Origin: Bdellovibrionales bacterium GWA2_49_15
Lineage (GTDB): Bacteria; Bdellovibrionota; Bacteriovoracia; Bacteriovoracales; Bacteriovoracaceae
Length of the DNA stretch: 64,000 nt
Assembly: GCA_001769855.1 (NCBI GenBank)
Contig: MEPP01000025.1
Span: 1-64,000 of the forward strand
Direction of reading: 5' to 3'
Each line of letters opens with the position of its first letter. Position 1 is the stretch's first letter. Below the pieces are notes generated by a model. The model made no database searches. It saw only the letters and a list, made by a program, of their open reading frames with translations, and was not told the origin of the DNA. Shown here piece after piece: positions 6,537 to 15,980 of the stretch. A program made the translations under genes and the position numbers.

Positions 6537-7568
6537 GTGGAAGCACATAAATCACCGGGTTTGCCGGCCATTATCTCACGCCCGTGGGGATTCCTGAGTC
6601 CTTGGGGGCGGGCCTTCAATTTATTTCTCACAAGAGGTGGGAATACTCTCGCCGCTTCAATTTCCTTCTATACTCTCCTCTCGGTTATTCCTTTTCTCTT
6701 GCTACTGGTTCGCATGGTGGGCATGTGGATAAAAGACCTGGCGGTCTTTAGGTATCATTTATTTAATTTAGGGAAAAAGTTGTTTCCGCAAATGGCCCCT
6801 GATTTGCTCAACTATGCCGAGAAGCTCGTCTCGGCACACCTTTTCGCAAGCGGAAAGTGGACGGCATTCAACCTCGCCATCTTGGCCTTCTCGGCCGTAA
6901 GCATGTTCAACGCAATTTGGAATGGGGTGCATTGGATTACACAACACGGCCACAAAAATACCCTCATCCAGTACATTAAAGGTTTGGCCCTCATTTTACT
7001 GTCCATCGCGCTGATGGTCTCAACCCTCACCCTGCCCCTTATTATCCAATCCATGATGAATCTTTTTGCCAATAATATTTTGGTTGAGAATATTGTCCAA
7101 TCTATCCCCTCCTTGAATAAGTTTCATGAATGGGTAAAGACATACCAAATGGGACGTTATTTCTTTTTTAAATCGCGCTTATTTTCCACCTCTATCATCC
7201 TTTTTTATTTCACCTTTCTTTATCGCTGGTTCTTTCCCTTCAAAATTAATATTAAGTATGCCTTTAGCGCCGCCTGTACTTTCGTCCTGCTCATGATCTG
7301 CGGTCGCGAATTATTTTGGGTTTATCTAAAATTCGGCAAGTCAGGATTGGTGGCCAATTACGGAAGTCATTACACCCTGGTTCTGGGAATCATGTGGATC
7401 TTTTTCCTGGCCTCATTTTTTATTTATGGCATCTGCCTCATGCAGGCCTTTTTGGAAAAGAGTCTCCAGCTCACGATACCTGTCACAGATGAATATATAC
7501 CCGAACCAATTTCAGAACCCCCACCGATTCCAACGAAGGAAGGCCCCAATGATACGAATGTTGATTAA
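6537..7568 (+). CDS. YihY/BrkB-family inner-membrane protein
   Basis: A 343-residue integral membrane protein with six hydrophobic segments (about residues 39-62, 107-128, 143-165, 222-240, 248-268, 284-305). The family signature lies at the first: NTLAASISFYTLLSVIPFLL. Family members (often named BrkB or misnamed RNase BN) are predicted exporters with no settled function. The start is GTG at 6537; the N-terminal ~25 residues are cytoplasmic. The gene overlaps the following yggT gene by 20 bases, so the two are translated together. The C-terminal tail is Pro/Glu-rich. Confidence 0.88.
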   Translation: MEAHKSPGLPAIISRPWGFLSPWGRAFNLFLTRGGNTLAASISFYTLLSVIPFLLLLVRMVGMWIKDLAVFRYHLFNLGKKLFPQMAPDLLNYAEKLVSAHLFASGKWTAFNLAILAFSAVSMFNAIWNGVHWITQHGHKNTLIQYIKGLALILLSIALMVSTLTLPLIIQSMMNLFANNILVENIVQSIPSLNKFHEWVKTYQMGRYFFFKSRLFSTSIILFYFTFLYRWFFPFKINIKYAFSAACTFVLLMICGRELFWVYLKFGKSGLVANYGSHYTLVLGIMWIFFLASFFIYGICLMQAFLEKSLQLTIPVTDEYIPEPISEPPPIPTKEGPNDTNVD

Positions 7569-7785
7569 CGCCTACTGTGTTTTACTTGTGGTCGATGCGA
7601 TCGTTGCCTATGTCCCGGCCTGGAAGAACATGCCTTGGCGGCATTATCTTAAAACTGCAAGTGACTGGGGTCTAAAACCTATCCGCCAACACCTGAGACC
7701 GTGGGCGGCCACAGAGACTTTGCAAATTGACCTTTCACCTCTGGCCTTTTTCGCCCTCACGCGAATCGTTTTCTGGCTCTGGTAA
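7549..7785 (+). CDS. YggT-family small membrane protein
   Basis: A 78-residue protein with two membrane segments, at about residues 3-20 (INAYCVLLVVDAIVAYVP) and 62-77 (LSPLAFFALTRIVFWLW), separated by a loop with WRHYLKTASDWGLKPIR. This is the single-unit YggT layout; relatives act in envelope or osmotic functions and often lie beside cell-division genes. ATG at 7549 has AAGGAAGG five bases upstream, inside the end of the BrkB-type gene, which fixes the start. A second ATG three codons later is possible. Confidence 0.82.
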   Translation: MIRMLINAYCVLLVVDAIVAYVPAWKNMPWRHYLKTASDWGLKPIRQHLRPWAATETLQIDLSPLAFFALTRIVFWLW

Positions 7786-7840
7786 TTCCTTGAGTCTTTT
7801 CTGCTTTGCCCCTAGAATAGAATAAAGGGGTGAATATTTC

Positions 7841-8686
7841 ATGGAATGGAATGAATTTGTTATAAATTTCGATCAGATGTCGGCTGAAACACTTTCACTG
7901 GCGCAGAACCTCCAAAGTGCAAATATTCAATCTCCCCTTGAAGAATTTAAAGCATTACCTCTTGAGGCAGAATGCCATGTCGGTGAGCAGGTTGAAGGCA
8001 GCGGACTCCTCTACCACATCGACTTTCAGGGCCAAACTTTTTCCATTCGTGGAATCGCCGTCCATGATTTAAAGGTGAGCTACGCTCAGGCCCTCCAAGG
8101 CTCCCAGGAAATTCTGGCACCTTTGCGAATGCAACAAGATTTCCAGAGTGTTGAAATAAAGACTTTCAGAACCCCGACCCACGCCACCGCCGAAATTTTG
8201 GCCGATCAGCTTTTTAATCGCCGTTTTCCTCTGCATGAAGACTCCTACTTCAATGTTTCTGATCCTGGCCCAGGTCTTTGGCTGGTTGACCGAGGTCTGC
8301 CCGAGTTTTGTCTTCATTTTAAACGCGTTTTTCATCAGGACCTGGCAACGCATTCCTTGGGACCCATCATTGATCCCCAGGTGGCCGCTCGACGTTTTCT
8401 CGAATTGCCGGAAACCTTGGCAATATGGCCAAAGGAGCTGGTATTAAAAATAGATGAAAAAGCACTCATTTTGCAGTCTGCATGTGGGGATAGCTGTATT
8501 CAATCTATCCTGGAAAAACTGCGCGAGATCTTTTGCCATGCCCGCATGACCTGGAAGCGAAGTGATTTTAAAAATACGGCAGCCGGCCAGACTTCTTACT
8601 TTTTCTTTTTGGAAATGGCCTTCACCCGCGGACTTTGGATGGATATCGAGGAAGAACTCAATCATCTCGCGACTGCAAAGCGATAG
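7841..8686 (+). CDS. Uncharacterised protein, 281 residues
   Basis: No family is recognised. The protein is soluble by appearance: no signal peptide and no membrane segment. It alternates charged and hydrophobic stretches, has acidic N-terminal helices (1-45) and a C-terminal segment LEMAFTRGLWMDIEEELNHL. Five Cys are scattered. It lies between yggT and an ftsB-like gene in one orientation, so it may be co-transcribed with them and linked to division or envelope work; that is inference. The start is ATG 7841 with AAAGGGG about 15 bases upstream, a rather long spacing. Confidence 0.72.
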   Translation: MEWNEFVINFDQMSAETLSLAQNLQSANIQSPLEEFKALPLEAECHVGEQVEGSGLLYHIDFQGQTFSIRGIAVHDLKVSYAQALQGSQEILAPLRMQQDFQSVEIKTFRTPTHATAEILADQLFNRRFPLHEDSYFNVSDPGPGLWLVDRGLPEFCLHFKRVFHQDLATHSLGPIIDPQVAARRFLELPETLAIWPKELVLKIDEKALILQSACGDSCIQSILEKLREIFCHARMTWKRSDFKNTAAGQTSYFFFLEMAFTRGLWMDIEEELNHLATAKR

Positions 8687-8694
8687 GGGGAGCG

Positions 8695-9192
8695 TTGGAA
8701 GCACATCAACAATCATACCCTCGCCCCACACTTCCCATTCGCAAAGCGAGCACCACTGAATCATCAATTAGAACATCTGTGGCCAGGCCCGACGAATATT
8801 CATTTGTCGAACCCCCTTCGCAAAAAAAAATTGCCAGTAAAACTCTACCCGTACGCTATAAAACTGAAGGCCGCAGCAAAAAGGGAATTAAAAATTTCTT
8901 TGCCAAGAGTGCCCGCTGGCTCAAAATTGGCCTGGTGCTTTTTATCATGGCCCGCCTCTTCTTTTCTCAAGGCGGTGTGATGGAATATATTGAGCGGACC
9001 AAGAAGGTCGATGAGTTGACTCTCTACCAACAATCTTTAAAAGACGATAATCATGCGCTAGAGAGAGAAATCAAGCAAATCGAAACCGATGTTAATCTGC
9101 AAAAACAACTCATGCGCGAACATCTAGGGCTTATTGGCCCTGACGAATATATGATTCTATTTCGCTCTGAGACGGCGCCTTCGGCCAAGTGA
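8695..9192 (+). CDS. FtsB/DivIC-like septum formation initiator protein
   Basis: A 165-residue bitopic protein. An N-terminal cytoplasmic part of about 74 residues, longer than usual, precedes a membrane helix (about 75-91), a heptad coiled coil (about 98-140; VDELTLYQQSLKDDNHALE) and a short conserved tail REHLGLIGPDEYMILF. This last pattern is typical of FtsB, which joins FtsL and FtsQ in the divisome. The start is uncertain. TTG at 8695, just after the stop of the previous gene and preceded by AGGGGG, gives the shown product; ATG at 8635 would overlap that gene by 52 bases. The 3' end overlaps the convergent DUF192 gene by 62 bases. Confidence 0.82.
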   Translation: MEAHQQSYPRPTLPIRKASTTESSIRTSVARPDEYSFVEPPSQKKIASKTLPVRYKTEGRSKKGIKNFFAKSARWLKIGLVLFIMARLFFSQGGVMEYIERTKKVDELTLYQQSLKDDNHALEREIKQIETDVNLQKQLMREHLGLIGPDEYMILFRSETAPSAK

Positions 9193-9685
9193 GTTTGTGC
9201 CCTATCTGTAACTCCTGCGCCACCGAAGACCCACTTTTCAACTCCAAAACATGAAAGGCCTCTATACTCGGCGTGGTGGCGATCTCAGGCGGAACCTGCC
9301 GTCCGGGGTGGGCCTTGAGATTGCGGACAATATCAGTCACCACTAACTGCTCATTGAGAAAAAATAGGTCCAGATCAAAGTAAGTATCAGGCATCCAAAA
9401 TCTTCTTGCGCCATTGGTAAAATAGTAAAAAAGCATGCCCTGATCGTCCTTAAGTTGCTCGGGTTTGAGATTAGAAAGTCCTTGAACTTGCTCACTATTC
9501 CTCAGTGCCAGGAAAATTTCCATGCTTTTTCCTGACGGTGTGAGCATGGTGGTCTGTTGCAGCTGTGCCAGGTGCGTTGCACTCTCGACAGTTTTTTGCC
9601 CAGAATGACAGCTCACCAGCAAGATACTGAGAAAAGGCAAAAAAAGAAGGAATTTCGTCTTATTTTGCGTTATAACTTTCTGCAT
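9131..9685 (-). CDS. DUF192-family lipoprotein
   Basis: A 184-residue exported lipoprotein: residues 9-25 are hydrophobic and end in the lipobox ILLVSC (Cys26). The DUF192 domain occupies about 45-165, with the signature GLSNLKPEQLKDDQGMLFYY and the aromatic MPDTYFDLDLFFL. Function of the family is unknown. ATG at 9685 gives a good signal peptide; a TTG at 9694 would add three residues. It converges on and overlaps the FtsB-like gene by 62 bases. A second DUF192 protein, without signal, lies at 25117-25476. Confidence 0.85.
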   Translation of the reverse strand: MQKVITQNKTKFLLFLPFLSILLVSCHSGQKTVESATHLAQLQQTTMLTPSGKSMEIFLALRNSEQVQGLSNLKPEQLKDDQGMLFYYFTNGARRFWMPDTYFDLDLFFLNEQLVVTDIVRNLKAHPGRQVPPEIATTPSIEAFHVLELKSGSSVAQELQIGHKLTWPKAPSQSEIESYIRQGQ

Positions 9686-9722
9686 AGGATGCAACTTTAA
9701 AGGAAAACAGGGGTTCGTGTAA

Positions 9723-11525
9723 ATGGGAAATCAATTGAAAGGTCTGATGCGATCGCACCATTGTGGAGAATTGCGCAAAAATCACGTGGGCCAGCAGGTT
9801 GTCCTGTGTGGATGGGTTAACCGATATCGCAATTTAGGCGGCCTTCACTTTATTGATGTCCGCGATAAATATGGTCTGACTCAGTTGAGCTTTGATGAAT
9901 ATTTTAGCCACGGAAAATCGCCCGACGAGTTGAAAGAATATTCCCTGGAATCTGTTCTGATGGCCAAGGGCCTGGTGCGCGAGCGACCGGCTTCTGCAGT
10001 TAACTCGACCATGGACACAGGTGAAGTTGAGGTGTCCGTAACGGAGATTAAAATACTTTCAAAGTCAGACAAGGATACGATCCCCTTTCTACCCAGCAGT
10101 CAGATCGAGGCCACAGAAGATTTGCGATTAAAATATCGTTACCTCGATATTCGCGCCAAGCGCTTGCAGGACATGCTAGCGCTACGCTCGAACCTGGCGC
10201 AGAAAACCCGCACCGCCTTACTTGAGGAAGGTTTTGTGGAAGTCGAAACTCCTATTCTTTACAAAAGTACGCCTGAAGGTGCCCGCGATTATGTCGTCCC
10301 CAGTCGCGTTCATCCCGGCCATGTCTATGCCCTCCCCCAATCTCCTCAAACTTTAAAACAACTTCTCATGATCGGTGGCACGGATAAATATTTTCAACTT
10401 TGCCGCTGTTTTCGCGACGAAGATTTGCGCGCTGACCGGCAACCGGAGTTTACCCAGATCGATATTGAGGTGAGCTTTGCCACACAGGAATATATCAAAA
10501 ATCTCGCTGAAAAAATGGTTCGCCGTCTTTTCAATATGCCGGACGACTTCTCTGTGCCAAGTATCACCTTCGACGAGGCCATTCGCTTATACGGCTGTGA
10601 CAAGCCCGACGTGCGCTTTGATCTCAAGCACATGGATGTCACAGCTTTATTCGCCACCTCGTCCTTTGAAACCTTCGCCAACATCGCCAAACAAAAAGGC
10701 CTGGTCAAGGCCATCTTTTTATCCACCACGGTGGGTGCTTTAACCCGCAAAGATTTAGATGAGCTAACCGAGGTAGTAAAACCATACGGCGGTAAAGGTG
10801 TGGCCAACTTCAAGGTGGAAAACTCCCAATTCACCGGTGGTATCTCGAAATTTGTGACACCTGACTTCCATCAAAAACTTGAACAGCTCTCTTCCGAAAA
10901 GGGCAATGGTGTGTGGTTATTCTGCGCGGACGCCAACCCTGACAAGGCCCACGCTTGCATGGATGCCGTCCGCCGCCACCTGGGAACGAAATTTAAAATG
11001 CACCGACCTGGATTTGCCTTTTTGTGGGTGTATGATTTCCCACTTTTGGAATGGAGTGCAGAGGACAATCGCTTTGCCGCCCGCCACCATCCGTTTACGA
11101 GTCCGAAAAGCACCAGAATGGATGATTTCTTTTCCAATGACAAAGAGGTGTTAAAGGCATTGCCCGCAGAAGCTTATGACTTAGTCTGCAACGGCTATGA
11201 AATCGGCGGAGGCTCCATTCGAATTCACAGTAACGAAGTTCAATCGCGCATGTTCGAGGTCTTGGGCATGACGGAAGAGGAGACTCGCTATCAATTCGGT
11301 TTTTTCATCGATGCCTTGAAATTCGGCACTCCTCCCCATGGCGGGATGGCCTTTGGCTTTGATCGCATCGTCATGCAAATTGCAGGGACCGATTCAATTA
11401 GGGATGTTATCGCCTTTCCGAAAACCACTTCGGCATCGGACCTCATGGCGGGCGCACCTTCAAGGCCAAGTGCCGCCCAGACTCGCGAGCTTCATTTTAA
11501 CTGGATTGAAAAAAACAAGACCTAG
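9723..11525 (+). CDS. aspS: Aspartyl-tRNA synthetase
   Basis: A 600-residue class IIb synthetase that charges tRNA-Asp. Order of parts: OB-fold anticodon domain (about 15-110), catalytic core with motif 2 FQLCRCFRDEDLRADR and QPEFTQID, the bacterial GAD insertion (about 300-410, FTGGISKF), and motif 3 GMAFGFDRIVMQ near the C-terminus. All motifs are intact and the length is that of bacterial AspRS. In the anticodon domain the loop reads NLGG, with Leu where tRNA-Asn-misacylating enzymes often have His; this hints at a discriminating enzyme. ATG 9723 has an AGGGG upstream; ATG 9747, which starts MRSHHCGELR, fits the family start better and is also possible. Confidence 0.97.
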   Translation: MGNQLKGLMRSHHCGELRKNHVGQQVVLCGWVNRYRNLGGLHFIDVRDKYGLTQLSFDEYFSHGKSPDELKEYSLESVLMAKGLVRERPASAVNSTMDTGEVEVSVTEIKILSKSDKDTIPFLPSSQIEATEDLRLKYRYLDIRAKRLQDMLALRSNLAQKTRTALLEEGFVEVETPILYKSTPEGARDYVVPSRVHPGHVYALPQSPQTLKQLLMIGGTDKYFQLCRCFRDEDLRADRQPEFTQIDIEVSFATQEYIKNLAEKMVRRLFNMPDDFSVPSITFDEAIRLYGCDKPDVRFDLKHMDVTALFATSSFETFANIAKQKGLVKAIFLSTTVGALTRKDLDELTEVVKPYGGKGVANFKVENSQFTGGISKFVTPDFHQKLEQLSSEKGNGVWLFCADANPDKAHACMDAVRRHLGTKFKMHRPGFAFLWVYDFPLLEWSAEDNRFAARHHPFTSPKSTRMDDFFSNDKEVLKALPAEAYDLVCNGYEIGGGSIRIHSNEVQSRMFEVLGMTEEETRYQFGFFIDALKFGTPPHGGMAFGFDRIVMQIAGTDSIRDVIAFPKTTSASDLMAGAPSRPSAAQTRELHFNWIEKNKT

Positions 11526-12007
11526 TGATCCGACTCCCCATTGGGATGAACATGTCCGTGGGCGAGCTCGGTTAGATTGGCATCGCGCACACTCACGACC
11601 TCAATTTCAAAATTTAAAATCTGCCCGGCCATGGGATGATTGGCGTCGAGGGTCACATGAGTTTCATCTAACTCCACCACCCGCGCCAGATATTGTCCTT
11701 GCTCGTTGTTCACTTCAAAAACCAAGCCAAGTTCCAAATTCTCATTTTCATCAAAGTTCGACCTGGGCACTTTACCAATGAGTTCTGGTTGAATAGCGCC
11801 ATAGCCACCATCTTCCGGAGTAATCGTTATCTTAAATTTATCTCCAATTGATTTTCCTTCAAGGACGCGCTCCAGGCCTGGAATGATATTTCCAATTCCC
11901 TGAATAAAGCTTAAAGGCCCATCCGTTTCACTCTGATCCACAACTTCGCCTGCCATGTCTCTTAAAACGTAGTGCATGGAAACGACTTTATTTTTTTCAA
12001 TTTTCAT
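11522..12007 (-). CDS. slyD: SlyD-like FKBP peptidyl-prolyl isomerase
   Basis: A 161-residue cytoplasmic prolyl isomerase and chaperone. The FKBP core runs 1-70 and 120-145 with the inserted IF domain (about 70-120). Signatures are SFIQGIGNIIPGLERVLEGKS and the strand VTLDANHPMAGQ. The short His-rich tail (HGHVHP, SDH) is a reduced version of the SlyD nickel-binding tail. It converges with aspS with a 4-base overlap of the ends. Confidence 0.92.
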   Translation of the reverse strand: MKIEKNKVVSMHYVLRDMAGEVVDQSETDGPLSFIQGIGNIIPGLERVLEGKSIGDKFKITITPEDGGYGAIQPELIGKVPRSNFDENENLELGLVFEVNNEQGQYLARVVELDETHVTLDANHPMAGQILNFEIEVVSVRDANLTELAHGHVHPNGESDH

Positions 12008-12025
12008 AAAAGCCCTTATGTTAAA

Positions 12026-14596
12026 TTACGGTGAAACTAAGATAAGTCTATCGTGCTCATGGGCCTCGATTTTTTCCCAATTAAACCACTGCTTTCGATA
12101 TTCCCCGTGCGTGTACAGGAGCGCCTGATCTCGATAGTGTGGAGAGAGGAGATGGCCCGATTCTCCCGTGGGCAGCACCCCCCAGGACTCGCCCGTATCT
12201 GCCAGATCAATAAGACGCCGCGTGGCCGGGCCAACATTGGGTGCAAAGGTGTCCTCATGGCGCGGGTAAGCGACCGCGTTCACCTCATGCGTCCCGCCGG
12301 AAGTCATATACGGCCCGACATTAAAAAGATAATTGAGTGGCTTCACTCTGCCCAAGAAATGTTGAAATTCGACTGCGTGTAAACGCCCCCACCACCAATT
12401 TTCAATCTGGTCACCGAACTGCTCATCCAAGGAGGCAATCGCCAAAGAGTAGGCGCGATAAATAATGTCTTCCCTGGTTTCCTTAATCTCTGGAGTCCGC
12501 ACATCATCCCACCAGGAGGAATCGGCTGCCGCGAGAAGCCATTTATAAAAATGGCGATAATCCGCAAGTCGGGCGAACCGCAAAAAGTCGCTCTCACCTA
12601 GCTCATCAATGATGGCCTCCCGTCCAATATACTTCATCCATGAGTGATAGATACTGGCGCCTACAGAATCTATTTTTGAGTGGCCATTCCAACCGCTAAT
12701 AAAGGGCAAGGCCTTATTTTCCAGTTTTTTGCGAATCTCATAACGAGGATGCACCAGCATCTGTTGCTTCAACTTCTGGTAGTTATTTCCTTTGAATGGT
12801 GAGGATTTCTGCGAACCCTGTTGAACTGCGGCCAGCATAATGGGAAGAAATTTTGGCACCTGGAACTGCTGGGAGTCGGTTTGCACCAGCTTTAATTCTT
12901 CCAAAGACCATTTCTCTTTTTTGGCCAAAAGCTCCGAGATGCGTTCGTAACGATCCGACGGTTGCCAATACCCATCGAGAAAGGCGAAGGCAGGCAGTTG
13001 TGGCCGGTAGTTGGCCGAAACGATGACTCCCGAAGCAGGGTCAACCTCGTGGGGATTTTCGTCAATGCTCAGATATCCCAGATATTCATGCTTGCCGGAA
13101 TCTCCCTCTAAAACGGCGTCACTCTCAACTCCCGGTGGCAGCTTCGGTATCTTACCCATGACCCACCAGGCGATGTGACCATCTTTATCCGCCCAGCTAA
13201 TATTGAGACCAGGTGAGGCGGCCAGGCCTACAGCATCTTTAAATTCAGCAACGCTCGTCGCGCGCATCAGCTTATAAAATGCCAATGAAACATGGTTCTC
13301 GGGATGATAATAGGACCATTTAACGGCATAATAATTTTTATCAGTGCCGGCGGTTTTATTGGAAAATGCCTCGCCCTTTGTACTTTGGTCTTCCGGCAAA
13401 AGCATCGGCCCGTGGGGAGAAATTTTAATTCCAATCTTGACATCAAGACTACCTTTCACCTTAATAATTTCTTCCTCACGTCCCAAGCCAGTCCATTTTT
13501 GCTCAAACCAAATGGAGTTTTCATCGTAAGGATTAATTTTTTCTTTGTAGATATCCAAATCGTCGGACTCGGACATGGTGATGGCCCAAGCTTTTGTAGC
13601 ATCGTGGCCGAGCACCGGAAACGGGACCAGCGGCAGAAAATGTCCATACAGCTCAAGCGTGGGAGCGTGCAAAGAGGCCTCATAAAAAACTGATGGATTC
13701 ATGTACGCGATATGGGGATCGTTGGCCAAAAGAGCATGATCACTTTTACTTCGCTTCGGTGACATGACCCAAGAATTACTTCCCTGGAACAGTCCAAAAT
13801 CCCGCTCCAACTGGGCCACAGATTCTCCCACCCATCGGTATGTGGTCGAGGTTGATTTGGGAGGTTCAACCGGCGTAACTTTTGTTTTGCTGCGAAGGAC
13901 ATCTGGAGCAGGTGTCTTTTCGACTGGAGTGGCGTCATAACGTGTGCCCAAGCGAAGCTCCGCCAATCTTTCCGCCGGAATTTTATTTTTCAGTTCGTGA
14001 AAGAGAATATCCCCCACCAATCCTTCGGCGAAACTCAAGGCCATATAACCGGAGACCGCCATCGATTCTGCCATGGTGAAAGACCCGGGTTCATACCCTA
14101 AAATTAAAAATTCCGGCGGCAACGGCTGGGTCTTCATGAAATGATGAACACCCGCCAGATATGACTCAAAATTTTCAAGCATGACTGGGTCAATTTTTGA
14201 AAGATTACTTTTCAGATAATCATCCATGGCCCTTTTGATTCGCAAGTTCCTCAGGAGGACGTCAATCTTCAGAGTCTTTTTGCCAAAGATTTCACTCAAT
14301 CGCCCTGAAGCTATTCGCCTCATGATATCCATTTGAAACAATCGATCCGAGGCCATACTAAAGCCGAGGGCAAAGAAAAGGTCCTTCTCCAATTTTGCCT
14401 TGATGTGTGGAATTCCAAATTCGTCGCGGATTACGGTTACATTATTTTTCAAACCTTCTATCTTCAATCTTCCAGAGGTGATGGGAAGAGAGCGATACAT
14501 GAAAAAAAATGCGACACTTAAAAGCAAAACGAGGAGCAGCCCCGCAATCAACCACTTTCGATATTTTTTAATTTGATCTGCCAATACTTCAGGCAT
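12026..14596 (-). CDS. Penicillin acylase-family protein (Ntn hydrolase)
   Basis: An 856-residue protein anchored by one N-terminal membrane helix (about 15-34), then an alpha chain and a beta chain. The autoprocessing site is Gly272-Ser273 in FQGSNSWVM; Ser273 would be the new N-terminal nucleophile. Further family patterns are NDPHIAYMNPSVFYE and GHFLPLVPFPVLGHD, and a C-terminal SGGTHEVNAVAYP. Substrates range from beta-lactams to acyl-homoserine lactones; the sequence does not say which. It overlaps the unknown gene upstream (14589-15347) by 8 bases, so the two are coupled. It may degrade N-acyl compounds in the periplasm. Confidence 0.93.
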   Translation of the reverse strand: MPEVLADQIKKYRKWLIAGLLLVLLLSVAFFFMYRSLPITSGRLKIEGLKNNVTVIRDEFGIPHIKAKLEKDLFFALGFSMASDRLFQMDIMRRIASGRLSEIFGKKTLKIDVLLRNLRIKRAMDDYLKSNLSKIDPVMLENFESYLAGVHHFMKTQPLPPEFLILGYEPGSFTMAESMAVSGYMALSFAEGLVGDILFHELKNKIPAERLAELRLGTRYDATPVEKTPAPDVLRSKTKVTPVEPPKSTSTTYRWVGESVAQLERDFGLFQGSNSWVMSPKRSKSDHALLANDPHIAYMNPSVFYEASLHAPTLELYGHFLPLVPFPVLGHDATKAWAITMSESDDLDIYKEKINPYDENSIWFEQKWTGLGREEEIIKVKGSLDVKIGIKISPHGPMLLPEDQSTKGEAFSNKTAGTDKNYYAVKWSYYHPENHVSLAFYKLMRATSVAEFKDAVGLAASPGLNISWADKDGHIAWWVMGKIPKLPPGVESDAVLEGDSGKHEYLGYLSIDENPHEVDPASGVIVSANYRPQLPAFAFLDGYWQPSDRYERISELLAKKEKWSLEELKLVQTDSQQFQVPKFLPIMLAAVQQGSQKSSPFKGNNYQKLKQQMLVHPRYEIRKKLENKALPFISGWNGHSKIDSVGASIYHSWMKYIGREAIIDELGESDFLRFARLADYRHFYKWLLAAADSSWWDDVRTPEIKETREDIIYRAYSLAIASLDEQFGDQIENWWWGRLHAVEFQHFLGRVKPLNYLFNVGPYMTSGGTHEVNAVAYPRHEDTFAPNVGPATRRLIDLADTGESWGVLPTGESGHLLSPHYRDQALLYTHGEYRKQWFNWEKIEAHEHDRLILVSP

Positions 14597-15347
14597 GGCT
14601 GAGGCCGTCGAACAAGCTCTTTAAGAGGGCCTTTTGAAGAGGATTATACTGATAAATTTTGGCCATAATGAGAACCGGACTTTGCATGATGCTGGCGGAA
14701 CTTACCCAGTCACCCTTGCCGGCTTGATAATTAATATTGGAGAAGTTAGGGCCCATTTCGGCTTCGTAGTGAGACCACAACGCCAGATCAACTTCTGCCG
14801 CAGCGGTTGAATTTGGCAGGACCTCTCCTTCGACTTTAATCTTCACTAATTTTTCATTGCTCTCTGAAATTCCATTGTAGAGCATGATCAAGGTACGGGC
14901 CCCTAAATTTGCGCGCAGAAGATACCAAAGCTCTTCAAAAAATGTATTGCGATCATTGGGCCAAAGCCCTTTGAGGCGCGTGATAATCGGAAAGAGATTT
15001 TCCAATAAATTTAGGTTGGCACTGGTGACCCACTGACTATTAATTTTTCGTACCACTTTTTGCGCATCCAAGGCCCCAAGCTGCTCAAAATTTTCCAGCG
15101 ACAGCCCGGTTTCTTCTTGCGTGCGAACGGGATAGTGTCTTCCCAAATCTGGAATCACACCCTGAAGATCGGCCAGATTCTGAAAGTCATGGGCCAATAA
15201 GGCCTGCAAGGGAATGTGCCGTAAATCTTCTTCGGTAATCACACGATCGCCAATTGTTTCGCCCTTAAATTGTCGCAACACAATTTGTTGATTATTCTTG
15301 ATAAAAGCCAGGTCAAACTCAGGCCCAACAGCTTGATTTTGTTCCAT
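14589..15347 (-). CDS. Uncharacterised protein coupled to penicillin acylase
   Basis: A 252-residue soluble protein with no signal peptide and no recognised domain. It contains LLRANLGARTLIMLYNGISESNEKLVKIKVEG in the middle and a C-terminal hydrophobic helix SPVLIMAKIYQYNPL. It overlaps the acylase start by 8 bases (ATG of the acylase lies inside its end), so it is the first gene of that operon and may be a partner or helper. Start ATG 15347 has no strong Shine-Dalgarno sequence. No function can be assigned. Confidence 0.72.
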   Translation of the reverse strand: MEQNQAVGPEFDLAFIKNNQQIVLRQFKGETIGDRVITEEDLRHIPLQALLAHDFQNLADLQGVIPDLGRHYPVRTQEETGLSLENFEQLGALDAQKVVRKINSQWVTSANLNLLENLFPIITRLKGLWPNDRNTFFEELWYLLRANLGARTLIMLYNGISESNEKLVKIKVEGEVLPNSTAAAEVDLALWSHYEAEMGPNFSNINYQAGKGDWVSSASIMQSPVLIMAKIYQYNPLQKALLKSLFDGLSHA

Positions 15348-15360
15348 TTATGATACATCC

Positions 15361-15389
15361 TTGACGATAGTGACGTGTTAGCATGATTC
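15361..15389 (+). promoter_or_regulatory. Possible sigma70 promoter of the tautomerase gene
   Basis: TTGACG (15361-15366), 17 bases, TGATTC (15384-15389). The -35 is strong and the -10 weak. It lies about 50 bases before the tautomerase start, in the short divergent gap with the unknown gene at 14589-15347. Confidence 0.3.
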
Positions 15390-15441
15390 TAGGTGAAACT
15401 AATGCAGTTTGACAATGAAACTCTAATCCTGGGAGTGAATG

Positions 15442-15858
15442 ATGCCTTGTTTAGAAATGAGTATCCCAAAACTTGATCGTACAACTAAGGAGCAGCTTGC
15501 GTCTCTGATTACAGAGGCCTTTGCCACGTCCACTCCTTTTCCCGCCGAAATCTTTGAGATCCGTTTTTTCGAATGTCCTCCCGGCGAGGCGGCCATCGGA
15601 GGCAAGCTGGTGGATGAACGTCATCCGTACATTCATTTTTTACTCTACTGTCCGCGACTGAAAAGAAGTGCCAAACAAAAGCTGGTGGCCTCCCTAACCG
15701 AGGCCTTCACAACCGCAACGGGCCGGCCTGATTGGAAACCGATCATTCATATTTCTGAACACCCTTACGACAATGTGGGCATTGAGGGAAAATTACTTTC
15801 AGACGCCTATGAGGAATGTGCTAAACGATCTTTCTATTACGAGTTGCCTAAAGAATAA
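15442..15858 (+). CDS. Tandem tautomerase-family protein
   Basis: A 138-residue protein made of two related ~65-residue halves. Each half has a beta-alpha-beta 4-oxalocrotonate tautomerase pattern: LDRTTKEQLASLITEAF (10-30) and LKRSAKQKLVASLTEAF (73-90). The catalytic Pro follows the start Met only in the first half. This depends on the second ATG, 15442, which has GGGAG six bases upstream; the ATG at 15439 would hide the Pro and is too near that site. Such enzymes tautomerise small enol/keto acids. The gene stands alone, with a tRNA-Pro 11 bases downstream. Confidence 0.82.
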   Translation: MPCLEMSIPKLDRTTKEQLASLITEAFATSTPFPAEIFEIRFFECPPGEAAIGGKLVDERHPYIHFLLYCPRLKRSAKQKLVASLTEAFTTATGRPDWKPIIHISEHPYDNVGIEGKLLSDAYEECAKRSFYYELPKE

Positions 15859-15869
15859 AAACAAGCTGA

Positions 15870-15946
<77 letters not shown>

Positions 15947-15980
15947 ATAATTTAATCAATGGACGTTTATAAAAGAAAAA

